NCBI RefSeq assembly: GCF_041200175.1
Contig: NZ_CP165727.1
Coordinates: forward strand, 1,240,001 to 1,304,000
Reading direction: 5' to 3'
DNA length: 64,000 nt
DNA from: Streptomyces sp. R33
GTDB lineage: Bacteria > Actinomycetota > Actinomycetes > Streptomycetales > Streptomycetaceae
Shown here in pieces: positions 24,442 through 35,348 of the stretch (position 1 is its first letter; every line of letters begins with the position of its first letter). The position numbers and the translations under genes were made by a program. The notes beneath the pieces were generated by a model, which worked only from the letters and a program-made list of their open reading frames with translations, had not been told where the DNA came from and did not search any database.

Positions 24442-25947
24442 ATGACCGATCCAGCGCCGGGCACGGAAGAACGCGTTCCGGCCGGGCCCGGTGTGCCGCT
24501 CGCCTCCGCCCGGGGCCGGTGGATCGTACTGACCACCGTGCTCGGGTCGACCATGGCCCTGCTCGACTCGACCGTGGTCAACGTCGCCCTCCCCACGATC
24601 GGGGTGGACCTCGACGCCGACATGGCCGTGCTCCAGTGGACGGCCAACGCCTACATGCTCACCCTGGCCGGACTGATCCTCGTCGGCGGAGCGCTCGGGG
24701 ACCGCTTCGGGCGGCGCCGGATCTTCGTCCTCGGGGTGGTGTGGTTCGCGGGCGCCTCGCTGCTGTGCGGGATCGCGCCGAACGCGGGGGTCCTGATCGC
24801 CGCGCGGGCCCTTCAGGGTGCCGGCGGCGCACTGCTGACCCCCGGTTCGCTCGCGCTGATCCAGGGCTCGATCGCCGCCGAGGACCGGGCCCGGGCCGTC
24901 GGGCTGTGGTCGGGGTTCGGCGGGGTGGGCGCGGCCGTGGGGCCGTTCCTCGGCGGCTGGCTGGTGGACGGGCCCGGCTGGCGCTGGGTGTTCCTGCTGA
25001 ACGTGCCGGTGGCCGCGGTGTGCGTGCCGATCGCCCTGCGGCACGTACCGGAATCGCGCGACCCGCAGGCGCACGGGCGGTTCGACGTGCTCGGCGCCTT
25101 CCTGGGGGCAGCCGCCCTCGCCCTGCTGACGTACGCGCTGATCGAGGCCCGGTCCGGGTCCCCGCTGGTGATCGCCTCGGCCGTCGGGGGCGTGCTGCTG
25201 TCCGCCGTGTTCGTGTACGTCGAGCGGCACCGGGCCGATCCGATGCTGCCGCCCGACATCTTCGCCTCCCGGCAGTTCACCGCCGTCAACGTGGTCACGC
25301 TGTTCGTGTACGCGGCCTTCAGCGGGTTCTTCTTCCTCTTCGTGCTCCAGCTCCAGGTGGTCTCCGGCTACTCGGCCCTGGGCGCGGGGGCGGCTCTGCT
25401 GCCGACGACCGCGCTGATGCTGCTGCTGTCGGCCCGGTCGGGGGCGCTCGGGGAGAGGATCGGTCCGCGGATCCCGCTCACGGTGGGGCCGCTGCTGTGC
25501 GCGGCGGCGCTGCTGCTGATGCTGCGGGTGGGGCCGGACGCCTCGTACGTACGGGACGTGCTGCCGGCGCTGATCGTGATGGGCATGGGCATGGTGGCCC
25601 TGGTGGCTCCGCTGACGGCGACCGTGCTGTCCTCGGTGGACCCCGGCCGGGCGGGCCTGGCCAGCGGCATCAACAACGCGGCCGCCCGGGCGGCCGGACT
25701 GCTGGCGGTGGCGGCACTGCCGCTGCTGGCCGGCATGGGGCCGGACGCCTACCGCTCGGCGTCCGAGTTCGACGCCGCGTTCGGGCGGGCCATGCTGTGG
25801 TGCGCGGGGCTGCTCGTGGCGGGCGCGGCCGTGGCCTGGGCCACCGTACGCAAGCCCGTACCGGGAGCGGGGTGCCACCCGGAGTGCCACACCTTCTGCG
25901 CGACGACCTCCCCGCCGCTCGAACCCCCGAGGACGGCGAAGCCCTGA
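24442..25947 (+). CDS. MFS drug transporter, 14-helix (DHA2) type
   Basis: A 501-residue permease read from the ATG of MTDPAPGTEE; an in-frame GTG 12 codons earlier is also possible. Typical DHA2 motifs are STMALLDSTVVNVALPTIG (motif D1), QWTANAYMLTLAGLIL, GDRFGRRR (motif A) and the antiporter motif GVGAAVGPFLGGWL. Fourteen hydrophobic segments are visible. It is expected to export hydrophobic drugs in exchange for protons. The DUF6629 gene follows after 13 bases and may be cotranscribed. Confidence 0.92.
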   Translation: MTDPAPGTEERVPAGPGVPLASARGRWIVLTTVLGSTMALLDSTVVNVALPTIGVDLDADMAVLQWTANAYMLTLAGLILVGGALGDRFGRRRIFVLGVVWFAGASLLCGIAPNAGVLIAARALQGAGGALLTPGSLALIQGSIAAEDRARAVGLWSGFGGVGAAVGPFLGGWLVDGPGWRWVFLLNVPVAAVCVPIALRHVPESRDPQAHGRFDVLGAFLGAAALALLTYALIEARSGSPLVIASAVGGVLLSAVFVYVERHRADPMLPPDIFASRQFTAVNVVTLFVYAAFSGFFFLFVLQLQVVSGYSALGAGAALLPTTALMLLLSARSGALGERIGPRIPLTVGPLLCAAALLLMLRVGPDASYVRDVLPALIVMGMGMVALVAPLTATVLSSVDPGRAGLASGINNAAARAAGLLAVAALPLLAGMGPDAYRSASEFDAAFGRAMLWCAGLLVAGAAVAWATVRKPVPGAGCHPECHTFCATTSPPLEPPRTAKP

Positions 25948-25960
25948 CCGACGGCCCGCC

Positions 25961-26587
25961 ATGTGCTGGAACGCCACGGCAGATCTGACGGCGGGTGCGG
26001 TCATCACCGCCGTGGGCGTCGTGTGCGTGGCGCGCGTACGGCGGGCCCGCGATCTGCCGATCGCCGCACTGCCGTTGCTGCTGGGCGCCCACCAGCTGGT
26101 GGAGGCCGCGGTGTGGCACGCGGGCGGCGGCTGCGGCCCGGCCACCACGGCCTGGGTGGTGATCGCCCTGCCGGTGCTGCCGGTGTGGGTGCCGTTCGGG
26201 GTGCTGCTCGCCGCCGCTCCGGCGGACCGCCGCCTCCCGTGGGGGCCGGCCGTCGCCGGTCTCGCCACCGCCGCGGTGCTCTCGTACTGCCTCGCGACCC
26301 GGCCGGCGACCGCCGAGATCCGGGGTCACACCCTGGGTTACGGCGTGAATGTTCCGTGGATACCGCTCGTCCTCGCGGGCTACCTGTTCGCCACCCTGGG
26401 CGCCCTGCTGCTGTCGGGCGAGCGGCGGCTGCGGCTCCTCGGTGCGGTGCTCGGCGCCGGGGCATTGGCCTGCTCAGCGCTGTGGCGGCTGGAATTCGTC
26501 TCCACCTGGTGCGCCTGGGCGGCGGTCGCGTCCCTGCTGGTGCTGGGGTGGGTACGGCGCGCCCGGCCCGGCGCCTCTGTGACATGA
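25961..26587 (+). CDS. DUF6629-like membrane protein
   Basis: A 208-residue membrane protein with seven hydrophobic stretches. It begins MCWNATADLTAGAVITAVGV and has LPLLLGAHQLVEAAVWH, the conserved pattern of a family of small actinobacterial membrane proteins (Cys-Trp/Ser-Ala at the N-terminus, Gln-Leu-x-Glu-x3-Trp in helix 2). The function of this family is not known. It follows the MFS gene by 13 bases in the same direction. The 3' side leads into the promoter region of the cholesterol oxidase gene. Confidence 0.75.
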   Translation: MCWNATADLTAGAVITAVGVVCVARVRRARDLPIAALPLLLGAHQLVEAAVWHAGGGCGPATTAWVVIALPVLPVWVPFGVLLAAAPADRRLPWGPAVAGLATAAVLSYCLATRPATAEIRGHTLGYGVNVPWIPLVLAGYLFATLGALLLSGERRLRLLGAVLGAGALACSALWRLEFVSTWCAWAAVASLLVLGWVRRARPGASVT

Positions 26588-26606
26588 CAGGCCGAAAGTT
26601 ACCTAG

Positions 26607-28334
<1,728 letters not shown>

Positions 28335-28351
28335 GCGGTCCGCCCACAGCC

Positions 28352-28383
28352 CCGGGGCCGTCGGACGTACCGACCGGCCCCGG
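28352..28383. terminator. Bidirectional hairpin terminator
   Basis: A 13-bp GC-rich stem with one bulged C and an ACGTA-type loop lies 18 bases after the cholesterol oxidase stop and 22 bases from the convergent AhpD-like gene's stop. Confidence 0.75.
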
Positions 28384-28405
28384 ACCCGTTGCCCTGCAAC
28401 CGGCC

Positions 28406-28885
28406 TCAGTGCCCCGGCAGTACGCAGACACTGTCGAGGCCGAGCACGTGGTTGAGCCGGCCGAAGGCCAGCCAGGACCCGATGCTCATCGTCAGCTCCA
28501 CGATCTCGAGCTGGCTGTAGTGCGCGGTCATCCGCTCCCAGAACTCCTCGTCGAGGTTGTGGTGGTCGAGCGTGTACCGCTCCGCGTACTCCGCGGCCAG
28601 CCGGGTCCGTTCGTCGAAGCGGTCCGTGGTGCGCCACTCGGTGACGGCATCGGAGAACTCCTCCTCGACCTTCTCCCCGTCCCGTTCGGTCCGCCAGTCG
28701 AGGCAGAACACGCACCCGTTGATCTGCGCGACGCGCAGCCGGGCGGCCTCGAACTCGCGCAGCCCCAGGGTGGTGTGGGCGTACACGGACAGGGAGAAGT
28801 TCGCGGCGGCCATCCCGATCCCGGGGACCATGTCGCCCCACACGTACTCGATCGGGTGCTGGCCCTCGGGTATGTCGATCCTCAT
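28406..28885 (-). CDS. AhpD-like/carboxymuconolactone decarboxylase family protein
   Basis: A 159-residue all-helical protein. VAQINGCVFCLDWRTERDG carries the Cys-x-x-Cys of the AhpD/CMD fold, followed by the usual acidic residue and a helix ending in LNHVLGLD. AhpD-like proteins with this pair act as thiol reductases of peroxidase systems. The start overlaps the stop of the DapB-like gene by 4 bases (ATGA), so the two are translated together. Substrate unknown. Confidence 0.88.
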   Translation of the reverse strand: MRIDIPEGQHPIEYVWGDMVPGIGMAAANFSLSVYAHTTLGLREFEAARLRVAQINGCVFCLDWRTERDGEKVEEEFSDAVTEWRTTDRFDERTRLAAEYAERYTLDHHNLDEEFWERMTAHYSQLEIVELTMSIGSWLAFGRLNHVLGLDSVCVLPGH

Positions 28886-29964
28886 GACTTCTTCCTTCCG
28901 AGCTTGCCGATGGCGGGGCGCAGGGGGACGTCGAGGGCGTCGTAGAGGCCCGGTCCGGCCTCCACCAGCCAGTCGATGGCGCCGACCAGACGGCCGACGG
29001 CGGTGGCGTTGCCGCCTGCCGAGCGGTTCTCGCCCTCGTCGGTGGCCTCGACGGTGACCTCGATGCGCGGGCGGCCCTCGATGACCACCCGGTGGGCGCC
29101 GTCACCGCCGTCGGGCGGCGTGGGCCAGTCGGGGGCGCAGGAGGCGTGGATACGGGTGACGTGCTCGATGACGAGGCGGGGTTCACCCTCGACGATGCCC
29201 TGCACCTCGAAGCGGACGGCGCCCTGGGTGCCGGCCGCGAACTCGCCCATGGTGCGGGTGGTGACGGTGCTGTCGAGGGCGCGGCGGTCCACGGTCTCGC
29301 GTATCTCGTCGAGTTCGACGCCCAGGGCCCGGGCCATCATGCGGATCTGCCCGCCCCACACCATGGTCGGGACGGACGGCATCAGCATCATCGGCTCGAA
29401 GTCCATGGGCTGGCCCATGCCGACGAGGTACCGGACGGAGTCCGGCTGGTCGTAGGTGGAGTAGTCGAATATCTCCTGGCAGCGGATGGCGTCGATCGTG
29501 CTGCCCAGTCCGCTGAGCAGGAGCGGGAGTACGTCGTTGCCCCAGCCGGGGTCGACGCCGGAGGCGAAGAGCGAGCCGCCGCCCTCCGCGACGGCGGCGG
29601 CCACCGGATCGCGGAACTCGGGCGGGGCGCCCCGGTGGTCGTAGAGCGGGTAGAGGGCGGGGCTGACGACGACCGCGCCGGCCCGGATGGCCCGGGTGAT
29701 GTCGGCGAGGGCGTCGTCGGGGCGGGTGTCGCCGGAGGCCGCGTAGACGACGGCCTGCGGCCGGGCGGCGAGGACCGCCTCGATGTCGTCGGTGGCCAGG
29801 ACCCCGGTGTCGTGGTCGAGTCCGCCGAGCCGGCCCGCGTCGCGGCCGATTTTGTCGGGATGGTGGACGATGACGGCGGCCAGTTTCAGCGCCGGATGGG
29901 CCTCTACGGCACGGATGGCCAAACGGCCGACGTTGCCGGTACCCCAGACAACCGTGGAAATCAT
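28882..29964 (-). CDS. DapB-like NAD(P)-dependent oxidoreductase
   Basis: A 360-residue protein with an N-terminal Rossmann motif VVWGTGNVGRLAIRAV, then HHPDKIGRDAGRLGG, resembling dihydrodipicolinate reductase and related mycobacterial oxidoreductases rather than lysine-pathway DapB itself. FASGVDPGWGNDVLPLLLSG is typical of this subgroup. Reaction unknown; it may reduce an imine or carbonyl of a lipid- or sterol-derived compound, as the neighbouring cholesterol oxidase would suggest, but that is inference. It is coupled to the AhpD-like gene by a 4-base overlap. Confidence 0.82.
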   Translation of the reverse strand: MISTVVWGTGNVGRLAIRAVEAHPALKLAAVIVHHPDKIGRDAGRLGGLDHDTGVLATDDIEAVLAARPQAVVYAASGDTRPDDALADITRAIRAGAVVVSPALYPLYDHRGAPPEFRDPVAAAVAEGGGSLFASGVDPGWGNDVLPLLLSGLGSTIDAIRCQEIFDYSTYDQPDSVRYLVGMGQPMDFEPMMLMPSVPTMVWGGQIRMMARALGVELDEIRETVDRRALDSTVTTRTMGEFAAGTQGAVRFEVQGIVEGEPRLVIEHVTRIHASCAPDWPTPPDGGDGAHRVVIEGRPRIEVTVEATDEGENRSAGGNATAVGRLVGAIDWLVEAGPGLYDALDVPLRPAIGKLGRKKS

Positions 29965-30022
29965 GCGCGGAGGGTAGCGACAGGACCTGCACGTTTCCAG
30001 AGTCGCGGGCCCCGGCCTTCGG

Positions 30023-30145
30023 TCACTGGTTCTGGCCGCCCAGGACGAAGAGGAGGTAGACGAAGAAGGCGAAGAGGTGGCCGACGAACAAGTAGGCGAT
30101 CAGCCGGATCACCAGACCGCGCGGGAACTTGGACTGGATGTTCAT
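30023..30145 (-). CDS. Forty-residue membrane protein (DUF6126-like)
   Basis: A complete small gene missed by length cut-offs. It begins MNIQSKFPRGLVIRLIAYLF and has a single hydrophobic helix ending in GGQNQ. The ribosome site GGAG overlaps the stop codon of the XRE-cupin gene (TAGGAG), with 10 bases between the genes, so the pair is cotranscribed and probably coupled. Tiny one-helix proteins of this type are found next to XRE-cupin regulators in Streptomyces. Function unknown; a membrane partner or signal for the regulator is possible. Confidence 0.8.
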   Translation of the reverse strand: MNIQSKFPRGLVIRLIAYLFVGHLFAFFVYLLFVLGGQNQ

Positions 30146-30155
30146 GGTGGGGCTC

Positions 30156-30845
30156 CTAGGGCTGGTGGGCGTTTGTGCCGCCGCCGAGGCACAGCCCGGC
30201 GAGGCTGCTCTGCAGCAGGGTGTGGACGAACAGCAGGTCGGCTCCGCCCGTGGTGGCCGCGCCGATCCGGTGCGGGGTCAGCGAGTCGAAGTGCGCGCTG
30301 TCCCCCGGCTCCAGCAGGTACTCGGCCTCCGCCAGGTGCAGCCGCAGCCGCCCCTTGAGGACGTACAGCCATTCCTCGCCGGGGTGGACGCGGACCAGCT
30401 CCCCCTGGCTGCGCCCGTGCGGGACGTGCACGCGCAGCGCCTGCATCCCGCGGCCGGGGCCGCCTGCCTGCCAGTACGTCCACCCGTCGGCCTCGCGGGC
30501 GCCGGGACCGCCCGCCCGTACGATGGGATCGGCGACGGCGGGGGTCTCGCCGAGCAGTTCCGAGACCGTCGTACCGTAGGTGCGGGCGAGTCCGAGCAGC
30601 AGCGGCAGCGAGGGCTGGCGCCGCCCGGTCTCCAGCCGGGACAGGTGCGCGGGCGAGAGCCGGGCCCGCGCGGCGGCGGCCTCCAGGGTGAGCCCGGCGC
30701 GGCGCCGCAGCTCACGCAGCTGCGGGGCCACGGACGGCAGCTCGTCGGCGCCGGCGCCGACGTCGGTGCCGACCGGATCGTCTTTGCCGACCTGGTCGTC
30801 GGGACGCTCGGGGCCTTCGGGGCCGGGTGCAGGACCGGATGTCAT
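30156..30845 (-). CDS. XRE-family regulator with C-terminal cupin domain
   Basis: A 229-residue regulator. Residues about 40-98 are a HTH_3 domain (LRELRRRAGLTLEAAAARAR, then LSPAHLSRLETGRRQPS). The C-terminal half is a cupin: VHPGEEWLYVLKGRLRLHLAEAEYLLEPGDSAHFDSLTPHRI contains the G(x)5HxH-like and G(x)5PxG(x)2H(x)3N-like motifs, with His and Glu metal positions partly conserved. Such proteins sense small metabolites or amines and repress catabolic genes. It probably regulates itself through the palindrome just upstream and is coupled to the 40-residue membrane protein. Confidence 0.9.
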   Translation of the reverse strand: MTSGPAPGPEGPERPDDQVGKDDPVGTDVGAGADELPSVAPQLRELRRRAGLTLEAAAARARLSPAHLSRLETGRRQPSLPLLLGLARTYGTTVSELLGETPAVADPIVRAGGPGAREADGWTYWQAGGPGRGMQALRVHVPHGRSQGELVRVHPGEEWLYVLKGRLRLHLAEAEYLLEPGDSAHFDSLTPHRIGAATTGGADLLFVHTLLQSSLAGLCLGGGTNAHQP

Positions 30846-30887
30846 ACCCAGATTGAGCCAGAATCCTGCCCGCCTGGCAATTTCACT

Positions 30888-30902
30888 TGCCTCTGAGGCA
30901 AA
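30888..30902. promoter_or_regulatory. Candidate operator of the XRE-cupin regulator
   Basis: A perfect 15-bp palindrome TTGCCTC-T-GAGGCAA, 43 bases upstream of the regulator ATG. A related GCCTGGCAA string (30872-30880) may form a second half-site. It also lies just downstream of the DNA ligase stop, but lacks the T-run order of an intrinsic terminator, so an operator is the better reading. Confidence 0.6.
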
Positions 30903-30924
30903 AAGGCTGGTCCTGGTCGTCCCC

Positions 30925-32451
30925 TCAGCTCCCGCCGAGCACCGTCTCCACCGTGTCCGCCTCCTCCGCGCGCTTGTCCGGGCGGTGTCGCAGCACCCGC
31001 GCGAAGCGCAGGGCGACCCCGGCGGGGTAGCGCGGGGAGCGCTGGAGGCCGTCGTACGCGATCTCCACGACCAGCTCGGGCCGCACCCGCACGGTGAAGC
31101 CGTCGTCCTCCACCGCCAGCTCCCGCAGCCGGGCGGTCTGCCAGCGCAGCATCTCGTCGGTGAGCCCCTTGAAGGTCTTGCCGAGCATGGCGTACGTGCC
31201 GTCGGCGGCCCGGGCCCCGAGGTGCAGGTTCGACAGCAGTCCGGTGCGCCGGCCGTGCCCCCATTCGACCGCGAGCACCACGAGGTCGAGCGTGTGCACC
31301 GGTTTCACCTTGAGCCAGTGTCTGCCGCGCCGCCCGGCCGCGTAGGTCGAGTCGAGGCCCTTGACCATCACCCCCTCGTGGCCGCGGCGCAGGGTCTCGG
31401 CCCAGAACTCCTCGGCGGCGGCCGCCTGCTCCTGCGGGTCCTCGACGACGAAACGGCGGACCCGGGACTCCTGCGGCACGAGGGCGGCGAGCACCGCATA
31501 CCGCTCGCGCACCGGGAGGTCCAGGAGCACCTCGTCCCCCGCCGCCAGTACGTCGAAGAAGTACGGGACGACGGGCAGGGTGCGCCGCGCGGTCTCGACG
31601 TCGACCCGCGATCCGACCCGGCTCGCGACCTCCTGGAAGGGCACCGGCCGGCCGTCCGGCGTCTGCCCGATCACCTCGCCGTCGAGGATGAACCTCTCCC
31701 CCGGCAACGCCCGCGCGAGCTGCGCCACCTCCGGCAGCCGGCCGGTGATCTCGTCGAGGGAGCGCGTGTACACCCGTACGTCGTCCCCGTCCCGGTGCAC
31801 CTGCACCCGGATCCCGTCGAGTTTCTCCTCCACCGCGCAGGGCCCGAGCGCGGCCAGGGCCTCGGCCACCGACTTGGCGGTGTTCGCCAGCATCGGCTGT
31901 ACGGGCTGCCCGACGCGCAGGGTGACCTCGCGCAGGGCCGCCGCGCCGCCGGCCAGCGCCGCCGCGGCCACCCGGGGCAGCGATCCGTCCAGCATCACGG
32001 CCCGGCGCAGCTCGGCGGCCGGCACCCCCGAGGCCGCGGCGACGCCTTCCAGCGCGACCGCGTCGAGGGCGCCCTGGCGGACCTCGCCGGAGAGCAGGCT
32101 GCGCAGGAACCGCTGCTCGGGTGCGGTGGCCGCGCCGAGCAGGGCGTCGAGGATCCGGCGCCGCTCGGCCTGCGAGCCCGCGCCCGCCACTGCGGCGAGC
32201 TCCGTCACCGCCGCGTCGACGGCGGTGACGGTCAAGGTGGGTTCGGCGGCGGGTTCGACCTCCCGGCCGAGCGCGCGCCACCCGATGCCGGGCCGGCCCT
32301 GCGGGAGCCGCCCTGCGAGGTACGAGATGACCAGGCCGGCCTCCTCGGGGGGCGCCGCGGCGAACAGCTCCGCGAGCAGGGCGGTCTTCCGGGACCGGGC
32401 GGAGGTCTCGGCGACCTCCCGGGACACGCGCGCGACCTCGGCGAGCAGCAT
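30925..32451 (-). CDS. ligB: ATP-dependent DNA ligase
   Basis: A 508-residue ligase. The nucleotidyl-Lys motif is EEKLDGIRVQVH (motif I, K-x-D-G), followed by YTRSLDEITGRLPEV (motif Ia/III area), ILDGEVIG (motif III), EGVMVKGLDSTYAAGRR (motif IV) and LKVKPVHTLDLVVLAVEWG (motif V). A 170-residue N-terminal helical DNA-binding domain precedes the core, as in the LigB/type I ligases that many actinomycetes carry in addition to NAD-dependent LigA. It seals nicks in repair or recombination. It is not essential in relatives that have been studied. Confidence 0.93.
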   Translation of the reverse strand: MLLAEVARVSREVAETSARSRKTALLAELFAAAPPEEAGLVISYLAGRLPQGRPGIGWRALGREVEPAAEPTLTVTAVDAAVTELAAVAGAGSQAERRRILDALLGAATAPEQRFLRSLLSGEVRQGALDAVALEGVAAASGVPAAELRRAVMLDGSLPRVAAAALAGGAAALREVTLRVGQPVQPMLANTAKSVAEALAALGPCAVEEKLDGIRVQVHRDGDDVRVYTRSLDEITGRLPEVAQLARALPGERFILDGEVIGQTPDGRPVPFQEVASRVGSRVDVETARRTLPVVPYFFDVLAAGDEVLLDLPVRERYAVLAALVPQESRVRRFVVEDPQEQAAAAEEFWAETLRRGHEGVMVKGLDSTYAAGRRGRHWLKVKPVHTLDLVVLAVEWGHGRRTGLLSNLHLGARAADGTYAMLGKTFKGLTDEMLRWQTARLRELAVEDDGFTVRVRPELVVEIAYDGLQRSPRYPAGVALRFARVLRHRPDKRAEEADTVETVLGGS

Positions 32452-32603
32452 GCCGTCATCCTCCCGCCGCTCGGCGTACCGCGCAGGTCGGGTCCCGGTA
32501 CCGCAGGTGCGGTATGCCGGGCCGCCCGTGTACTCCTCGAGGAGGTGGGCGGTTCCCCCTGGGGGCGCTCAGGGCCGGGCGGTCCGGCGTCTAGGGTTCC
32601 CGT

Positions 32604-35348
32604 ATGAAGCTCCGATTGCCGAAGCTCCGGCCGCCACGGCGCCGCCGAAGCCGCCTGCTCGCGGGCGCCGCCGCGCTCGCCGTCGTCGCGGGGGCCGGTA
32701 CGTGGACCGCCGCCGCGTCCGGCGGGGCGACCCCCGTGCACCGCCAGGACCGGACGCTGGAGATGCCCGGCGCCGGGATCGACACCTCGTACTTCACGGC
32801 GGGCGGCGGCGGCAAGCGGCCCGCCGTGCTCCTCGGGCACGGTTTCGGCGGCAGCAAGGACGACGTCCGGGCGCAGGCCGAGCAGCTGGCCCGGGACGGG
32901 TACGCCGTGCTGACCTGGTCGGCGCGCGGCTTCGGCCGCTCCGGCGGCCATATCGGGCTGAACGACCCCGAGCACGAGGTCAAGGACGTCTCGCGGCTCG
33001 TCGACTGGCTCGCGCAACAGCCCGAGGTGCGGCTCGACGGGGACGGCGACCCGCGCGTCGGCGTCACCGGGGCCTCGTACGGCGGGGCGATCTCGCTGCT
33101 CGCCGCCGGATACGACCGGCGGATCGACGCGATCGCCCCGCAGATCACGTACTGGAACCTCGCGGACTCCCTCTTCCCGCAAGGCGTGTTCAAGAAGCTG
33201 TGGGCGGGGCTGTTCTTCACCACCGGTTCGGCCGACGGGATGCAGCCCGGGGCGCTGGCGACGGGCAACCCCGCAGCGGCGGGCGCCCCCGCCTCCGGCG
33301 CCGCGGACACGGCCACCGCCTGCGGGCGGTTCCAGCCGGAGCTGTGCGCCATGTACGAGCGGGTCGCGGTGGCCGGGAAGCCCGACGCCGAGGCCCGCGC
33401 CCTGCTGGAGCGGCGCAGCCCGTCGGCGGTCGGCGACCGGATCAAGGTGCCGGCCCTGATCGTGCAGGGCCAGGAGGACTCCCTCTTCCCGCTCGACCAG
33501 GCCGACGCCATGGCGAGGGCGATCGCGGCGAACGGTGCGCCCGTCTCCGTGGACTGGGCGGCCGGCGGGCACGACGGCGGCATGCGCGAGTCGGGCCGGG
33601 TCGAGGCGCGGGTGGCCGCCTGGTTCGACCGCTACCTGAAGGACGACCGGGGCGCGGACACCGGCCCGGCCTTCCGCGTCTCGCGCTCCGGCGGCATCGA
33701 CTCCACCGACGGGGCGGTCCAGTTGCGCGGCGCGAACGGCGAGCGCTACCCGGGGCTGACGTCCGGTCCCCGGGAGTTCGCCCTGAGCGGCCGGGAGCAG
33801 AGTTTCGGCAATCCGGCGGGCGGCGCTCCGCCCGCGCTGTCGTCCCTGCCGGGGATCGGCGGGCAGCTCGCCGCGTTCGGAGCCGGGCTCTCGCTGGACT
33901 TCCCCGGGCAGAACGCCCGGTTCGAGTCGGAGCCGCTGGCCGGGGAGGTGAGGATCACCGGGACGCCGACCATCACCCTGAACGTGAGGTCGACGGCTGC
34001 GGACGGTTCTGCCGTCCTGTTCGGCAAGCTGTACGACGTCGGGCCCGACGGGCGCCAAGCGGTGCTGCCGAGCCAGTTGGTCGCCCCGGTGCGCGTGGAG
34101 AACGCGCAGGAGGGGGCGACGGTGCAGCTGCGGCTCCCGGCCGTCGACCACGCCGTGCAGGCCGGGCACCGGCTGCGGCTGGTCGTCGCCGCCACCGACC
34201 TCGGCTACGCGTCCCCGGCCGCGCCGGCCACCTACACGGTCGCGGCGCAGGGCGCCCTGGCCGTTCCGGTGGCCGACGGGGTACGGACCGCCTCGGCGGG
34301 GCTGCCCGCGTGGACCTGGGGGCTGCCGCTGGGCGCTGCGCTGCTGGCCGCGGCGCTGCTGGGGATCCGGAGGACCGGCCGGGAGGGTGCGGGGGCGCGG
34401 GCCGGGGTACCGCAGCCCGACCCCGCGCTGGCCGACGTACCGCTTGAAATCACCGGTCTGACGAAGCGGTACGCAAAGGCACAGGACCGGTATGCGGTGC
34501 GAGACCTGTCGTTCCGGGTGGAGAAGGGGCAGGTCCTGGGCCTGCTCGGGCCCAACGGCGCCGGAAAGACCACCACCCTGCGGATGCTGATGGGGCTGAT
34601 CTCCCCGGACGCCGGGGAGATCCGGGTGTTCGGGCACGCGGTACGGGCCGGTGCTCCGGTGCTGTCGCGGGTCGGGGCGTTCGTCGAGGGGGCCGGTTTC
34701 CTGCCGCACCTGTCGGGGCGGGCCAACCTGGAGCTGTACTGGCAGGCCACCGGCCGGCCGGCCGAGGACGCGCACATGGCGCAGGCCCTGGAGATCGCCG
34801 GCCTGGGCGATGCGCTGGAGCGCGCGGTGCGCACGTACTCGCAGGGCATGCGGCAGCGGCTCGCGATCGCGCAGGCCATGCTCGGGATGCCGGACCTGCT
34901 GATCCTCGACGAGCCGACGAACGGTCTGGACCCGCCGCAGATCCGGGAGATGCGGGACGTGATGATCCGGTACGCGGCGGGCGGGCGGACGGTCATCGTC
35001 TCGAGCCATCTGCTGTCGGAGGTCGAGCAGTCGTGCACCCATCTGGTGGTCATGGACCGCGGACGGCTCGTGCAGGCCGGCGAGGTCGCGGAGATCACGG
35101 GTGGTGGGGACGTGCTGCTGGTGACGCTGGCGGAGCCGGTGGACGAAGGGGTCGTGGGCAAGGTGGCGGCTCTGGAGGGAGTGGGTTCCGTGGCGGCGGC
35201 CGACGACGGGCTGCTGGTACGGCTGGAGGGAGCGACGGCCGCAGGGCTGATCGCCGAGCTGGTACGGCTGGAGGTGCCGGTGTCCGCAGTGGGGCCGCAC
35301 CGCCGGCTGGAGGACGCGTTCCTCACCCTGATCGGAGGTGCGGCGTGA
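32604..35348 (+). CDS. Membrane-anchored alpha/beta hydrolase fused to an ABC ATPase
   Basis: A 914-residue fusion. An N-terminal basic segment and hydrophobic helix (LLAGAAALAVVAGAGTW) act as a signal-anchor. Residues about 50-560 are an S15/CocE-like alpha/beta hydrolase: VLLGHGFGGSKDD, VGVTGASYGGAISLLAA (GxSxGG nucleophile) and AGGHDGG with the catalytic His. A second membrane helix (WTWGLPLGAALLAAALL, about 575) precedes a cytoplasmic ABC ATPase: Walker A GPNGAGKTT, signature YSQGMRQRLAIAQ, Walker B LLILDEPTNGLD. So the hydrolase is outside and the ATPase inside. A permease gene overlaps its stop. No ribosome site is visible; a TAGGGT box 7 bases before the ATG suggests a leaderless mRNA. 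Confidence 0.85.
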   Translation: MKLRLPKLRPPRRRRSRLLAGAAALAVVAGAGTWTAAASGGATPVHRQDRTLEMPGAGIDTSYFTAGGGGKRPAVLLGHGFGGSKDDVRAQAEQLARDGYAVLTWSARGFGRSGGHIGLNDPEHEVKDVSRLVDWLAQQPEVRLDGDGDPRVGVTGASYGGAISLLAAGYDRRIDAIAPQITYWNLADSLFPQGVFKKLWAGLFFTTGSADGMQPGALATGNPAAAGAPASGAADTATACGRFQPELCAMYERVAVAGKPDAEARALLERRSPSAVGDRIKVPALIVQGQEDSLFPLDQADAMARAIAANGAPVSVDWAAGGHDGGMRESGRVEARVAAWFDRYLKDDRGADTGPAFRVSRSGGIDSTDGAVQLRGANGERYPGLTSGPREFALSGREQSFGNPAGGAPPALSSLPGIGGQLAAFGAGLSLDFPGQNARFESEPLAGEVRITGTPTITLNVRSTAADGSAVLFGKLYDVGPDGRQAVLPSQLVAPVRVENAQEGATVQLRLPAVDHAVQAGHRLRLVVAATDLGYASPAAPATYTVAAQGALAVPVADGVRTASAGLPAWTWGLPLGAALLAAALLGIRRTGREGAGARAGVPQPDPALADVPLEITGLTKRYAKAQDRYAVRDLSFRVEKGQVLGLLGPNGAGKTTTLRMLMGLISPDAGEIRVFGHAVRAGAPVLSRVGAFVEGAGFLPHLSGRANLELYWQATGRPAEDAHMAQALEIAGLGDALERAVRTYSQGMRQRLAIAQAMLGMPDLLILDEPTNGLDPPQIREMRDVMIRYAAGGRTVIVSSHLLSEVEQSCTHLVVMDRGRLVQAGEVAEITGGGDVLLVTLAEPVDEGVVGKVAALEGVGSVAAADDGLLVRLEGATAAGLIAELVRLEVPVSAVGPHRRLEDAFLTLIGGAA

